Origin: Clarkia xantiana subsp. parviflora
Taxonomy: Eukaryota; Streptophyta; Magnoliopsida; Myrtales; Onagraceae
DNA length: 64,000 nt
Reading direction: 5' to 3'
NCBI GenBank assembly: GCA_036873135.1
Contig: JAPTYO010000010.1
Location: 14,043,134 to 14,107,133, forward strand
A program made the position numbers and the translations under genes. Below are positions 61,430 through 64,000 of the stretch, piece by piece. The notes under the pieces are model-generated. The model was not told the DNA's origin, ran no database searches, and saw nothing but the letters and a program-made list of their open reading frames with translations. Position 1 is the stretch's first letter. Every line of letters starts with the position of its first letter.

Positions 61430-62050
61430 ATGATGTTGAAACAAGCAACTCCAAGTAGAAGCCTGAAAACAAGAGGCTTCAAAGTTAAACATGCTCTCAA
61501 GATCTGCCTCCTCCTAGCCATCAGCATCTGGCTGCTCTACCAAGTCAAGCAGCGGTACCACTTCAAGAGCGACTTTTCCGATGCATCATCCGAGAAAATG
61601 AGGCTGGAGAATCCAGTCATTAAGTTTGGTAGGAAAGACTTGAATCCAATGCTTAGAGACCATGATTTTGAGAGTTCAAAGAAAGTGGAGAAGGAAGAAG
61701 ATACTGAAATTGATGATGCTAAGGTTGAAGAAATCAATGCCATGGAGGGTCGAGGAGGAGGTGACGACGAGATAGACGGGAATGATCAAGAGAGAGCTGA
61801 AGACGAAGAAGAGGAGGAGGAGGATTCCGACTCGGAGTTGGAAGATTTAATCGACGATGAAGATCGAGAAACCGTCGAAAGTTCTCAGACGAAAGAACAA
61901 AGTGTCGATGATGATGTATCGACTAAAAACGAAGATGAAATTGGTAGTTTGAGGAAAGTGAAGGAAGAGGATGCAAGTTTTCCGGAGAAGAAAATCGTCC
62001 AGATTCGTGATTCGATCGCTCGAGATGCAGATTCTAGTGAAAGTGTGTGA
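61430..62050 (+). CDS. Single-pass membrane protein with acidic tail, unknown function
   Basis: A single-exon CDS of 206 residues. A basic N-terminus (about residues 1-24, with SRSLKTRGFKVKH) precedes one hydrophobic helix at about 26-43 (ALKICLLLAISIWLLYQV). This suggests a signal anchor with the N-terminus in the cytosol. The rest is highly charged, with an acidic core at about 95-150 (Glu/Asp runs) and a Ser/Glu/Lys-rich end that is probably disordered. No catalytic motif is seen. The layout is like small plant-specific Golgi or ER anchored acidic proteins, but I do not recognise a named family. Two ATGs in tandem open the frame. It converges with ERG28, with 307 bp between the stop codons. 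Confidence 0.8.
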   Translation: MMLKQATPSRSLKTRGFKVKHALKICLLLAISIWLLYQVKQRYHFKSDFSDASSEKMRLENPVIKFGRKDLNPMLRDHDFESSKKVEKEEDTEIDDAKVEEINAMEGRGGGDDEIDGNDQERAEDEEEEEEDSDSELEDLIDDEDRETVESSQTKEQSVDDDVSTKNEDEIGSLRKVKEEDASFPEKKIVQIRDSIARDADSSESV

Positions 62051-62357
62051 GGAATGCATGGATTTTTTTTAGTATTTGAAAAAATATTGATTATGGATGA
62101 GCAACTGTACAAAACAAAATGGGTTATGGCATTTTATATGCGCCAATTAAAATTGATCCTTTCTGCAGAATAATATCCATTATTAGTTTATAGTAAATGA
62201 ATAATAATACATTGAAGATAGCTCCGAAAAATGGACGCAGAGTTAGGAAAACATGGTTCTGCAGAAACACAGACAGCTTAGAACCTCATACTGCGAATTT
62301 CTGTAACAAATCAAGTCGTACCCGTTTTATGATGATTTCCGGACCATACAACTCTTT
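62051..62357. other. Convergent 3' UTR region
   Basis: The space between the stops of the + gene and ERG28. It contains poly(A)-type signals such as AATAATAATAC. No further gene. Confidence 0.5.
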
Positions 62358-63607
62358 TCATGTGTTCTTCAAGTGAACTTCTTGATGATCATTCCACTGC
62401 AGCAGCATCCACACTATTGATGTTCCTGGAAAAAGAAGAAATAGACAGTGATTATCAGCAGCATTTTTTTGTTCATATTACAACAAATTTTTCAAAATTT
62501 TGGAAAATATAAATACCAGCAAAGATGGAAACTGTAGTGAGATTAGTGATGGCCATTGTTTGGTAGAATAGGTATTCTGTCAAGAAATGGCCAAATGCAT
62601 ATATGAAGGACAGAAAGGTTGCTTGATAGAGCGGCTTGTTTTCAAGGTTAAACGCGCATAGAAAGCAGAGTGTGCAAGTTAGGAGTGTCCAGACACCGAA
62701 TGTCCGGCCATGAACTTCAGTCACTGCAAATTCAACAGCAAAAGACAAGATCTGTATTGAGAAGCCGGAGCAGTCGAAGAGCTAATATCATTAAGCAGTT
62801 CATTCTAATGGAATAAAAACTAGAGAATTATTAAGGAATGGTGATAAAATGAATCACTTAATAAATGATGATATCAGTCATCATGAAAACATGAATGAAT
62901 TTTTTTTTCTTGGTTAATCATAGCATATTTTCCCAGTTCTTTCTTCTATGATGATGAGCAAATGAAGAAGTTGCCACCTACAGAATACCTTCAAAATCCG
63001 TGAGGAAAGCAATTCGATTTACAGCCAAAGATCAGGCAGAGTTTCTTAAAGATACAATTACCATCAATCATAATGAAAGAATAAAAAGCTAATACTAATA
63101 CTAAACAGATGAACAGCCAAAACTAAGATCAGAGTCCAGAAGCCACCTAGTCATGATTCATTTCATTTTGAAGGGGTTGTCCAATATCCAGGTTTGGTGA
63201 ATGTGAGCATTCCTGAAATCAATGTGCCTATTGATAGAGAGATGATATGCAATTACTCTATGTTCCCTCTTTCACAAACAATAAGTACCAAAAGGACCAT
63301 TCTTTTACGTTTTCCAAGAGATTGTGGGAATTTGTTGGCGGGTGAGTGGATTCCAGCAATTGCTACCTCTAAATCTTGAAAACAGTGTTGGCTAAACTTG
63401 AGCATGCATATCTATATAGATAGATCATAAAATCTCTTGGACCTCATCTACCTCACATCAAAATTCACACCCCTTTACTTTAATCAACAAAATGTTGAAT
63501 CTGAGCATGTGGGTCAGTTGAAATCACTGTAAAAACAGCAGATTTATGTTCAATTTAAGTAGAGCAGAGCAAATGTAATCGGGAGCAAGAATTGTGGAGC
63601 AGTGGGT

Positions 63608-63668
<61 letters not shown>

Positions 63669-63791
63669 ATATATACTGGTGGTTTGGGAAAAGACGGCGA
63701 GGCGGAGAGCCCAAATGTCGAAGAAGCCGAACCAGACGGAAGCCAATCGGAGTGAACCGACCAACATCAGCCACCATCCCAAGGCCTTCAT
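62358..63791 (-). CDS. ERG28: ERG28-like sterol biosynthesis scaffold protein
   Basis: Exons 63791-63677, 62723-62517 and 62425-62358 join in frame to give 129 residues, the length I recall for plant ERG28. The first junction splits an ATG codon (A then TG) and gives TTMTEVHGRTFG, a family hallmark. The protein starts MKALGWWLMLVGSLRLA and has four hydrophobic helices (LMLVGSLRLASVWFGFF, LLTCTLCFLCAFNL, FLSFIYAFGHFLTEYLF, SIFAGTSIVWMLL). ERG28 is an ER membrane scaffold that tethers the C-4 sterol demethylation enzymes. An upstream in-frame ATG at 63848 would add a basic extension. I prefer the inner ATG because family members start there. Intron 1 holds a long CT tract next to the donor. Confidence 0.93.
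63609..63666. repeat. (GA)n microsatellite in ERG28 intron 1
   Basis: A run of about 56 bp of GA on the + strand (CT on the transcript), about 10 bp after the exon 1 donor. Confidence 0.95.
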
Positions 63792-64000
63792 GATTCTTTT
63801 TTTGCGCCTCCTCTGCCTGCCACTCCCCCCCTCTCTTCCTTCTTCCACTTCAGTTCAGAGAGACAACACTACGTATCCAGGTCTGGATCCAAATTAGATT
63901 CCTTCAGTGGTATCAGTATGTGTGTCATCGGTGACACTGTTCACCTTAAAAATAATAAAAGAACAGACTTGTCAGGCTAAAGGATAATTTAGTAATTAAA

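Noticed and set aside
63792..63848. Longer ERG28 start at the upstream ATG
   Set aside because: It adds a Gly/Arg-rich extension that family members lack; the inner ATG gives the usual length.

Overview
The window is nuclear DNA from a flowering plant, most likely a eudicot. It has short GT-AG introns, AT-rich intergenic DNA, plant-type genes (OSCA/CSC1-like channel, CBM22-GH10 xylanase, ERG28, a predicted plastid membrane protein) and dense nested transposable elements. No bacterial, organellar, rRNA, tRNA or CRISPR feature was found. All calls come from reading the sequence; no database search was run.

Layout. 1-1701 is the 3' end (internal tail plus LTR) of a Tat/gypsy-like element that begins outside the window. 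1702-12908 is AT-rich repeat territory. It holds a dispersed repeat of about 245 bp that looks like Helitron 5' ends, two Helitron-like 3' termini, a 5'-truncated LINE with target duplications, a 154-bp element with 9-bp duplications, and local tandem duplications. 12909-23368 is one complete LTR element (TSD ATTAA) without reverse transcriptase, RNase H or integrase. It keeps an AT-hook leader ORF, a gag-protease-gag' ORF, a 131-bp tandem array of covarying hairpins, and an antisense gene that can be spliced in frame through four introns.

25.9-34.0 kb is a gene island: an OSCA/RXW8-like channel on the + strand, converging on a small predicted chloroplast membrane protein on the - strand, with a 651-bp Mutator-like element between them. 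35.5-39.9 kb is a decayed minus-strand copia element whose 3' LTR is split by a 1034-bp Mutator-like element with a GC-rich palindromic array. A 50-bp inverted copy of the copia interior sits just outside it. 41.9-43.2 kb is a COM1/GR1 (CtIP/Sae2 family) pseudogene. 45.3-49.1 kb is an intact-looking minus-strand GH10 xylanase gene with two CBM22 modules. 50.9-55.2 kb is a head-to-head pair of copia remnants. 55.8-59.9 kb is a complete but decayed copia element (TSD AGTGC). 61.4-63.8 kb holds a small acidic single-pass membrane protein gene (+) converging on ERG28 (-).

The host genes are unrelated housekeeping, cell-wall and channel genes and form no pathway together. The most unusual unit is the 12909-23368 element. 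Lacking pol, it must be mobilised in trans. Its structured repeat array and its antisense intron-containing gene are the parts most worth follow-up.
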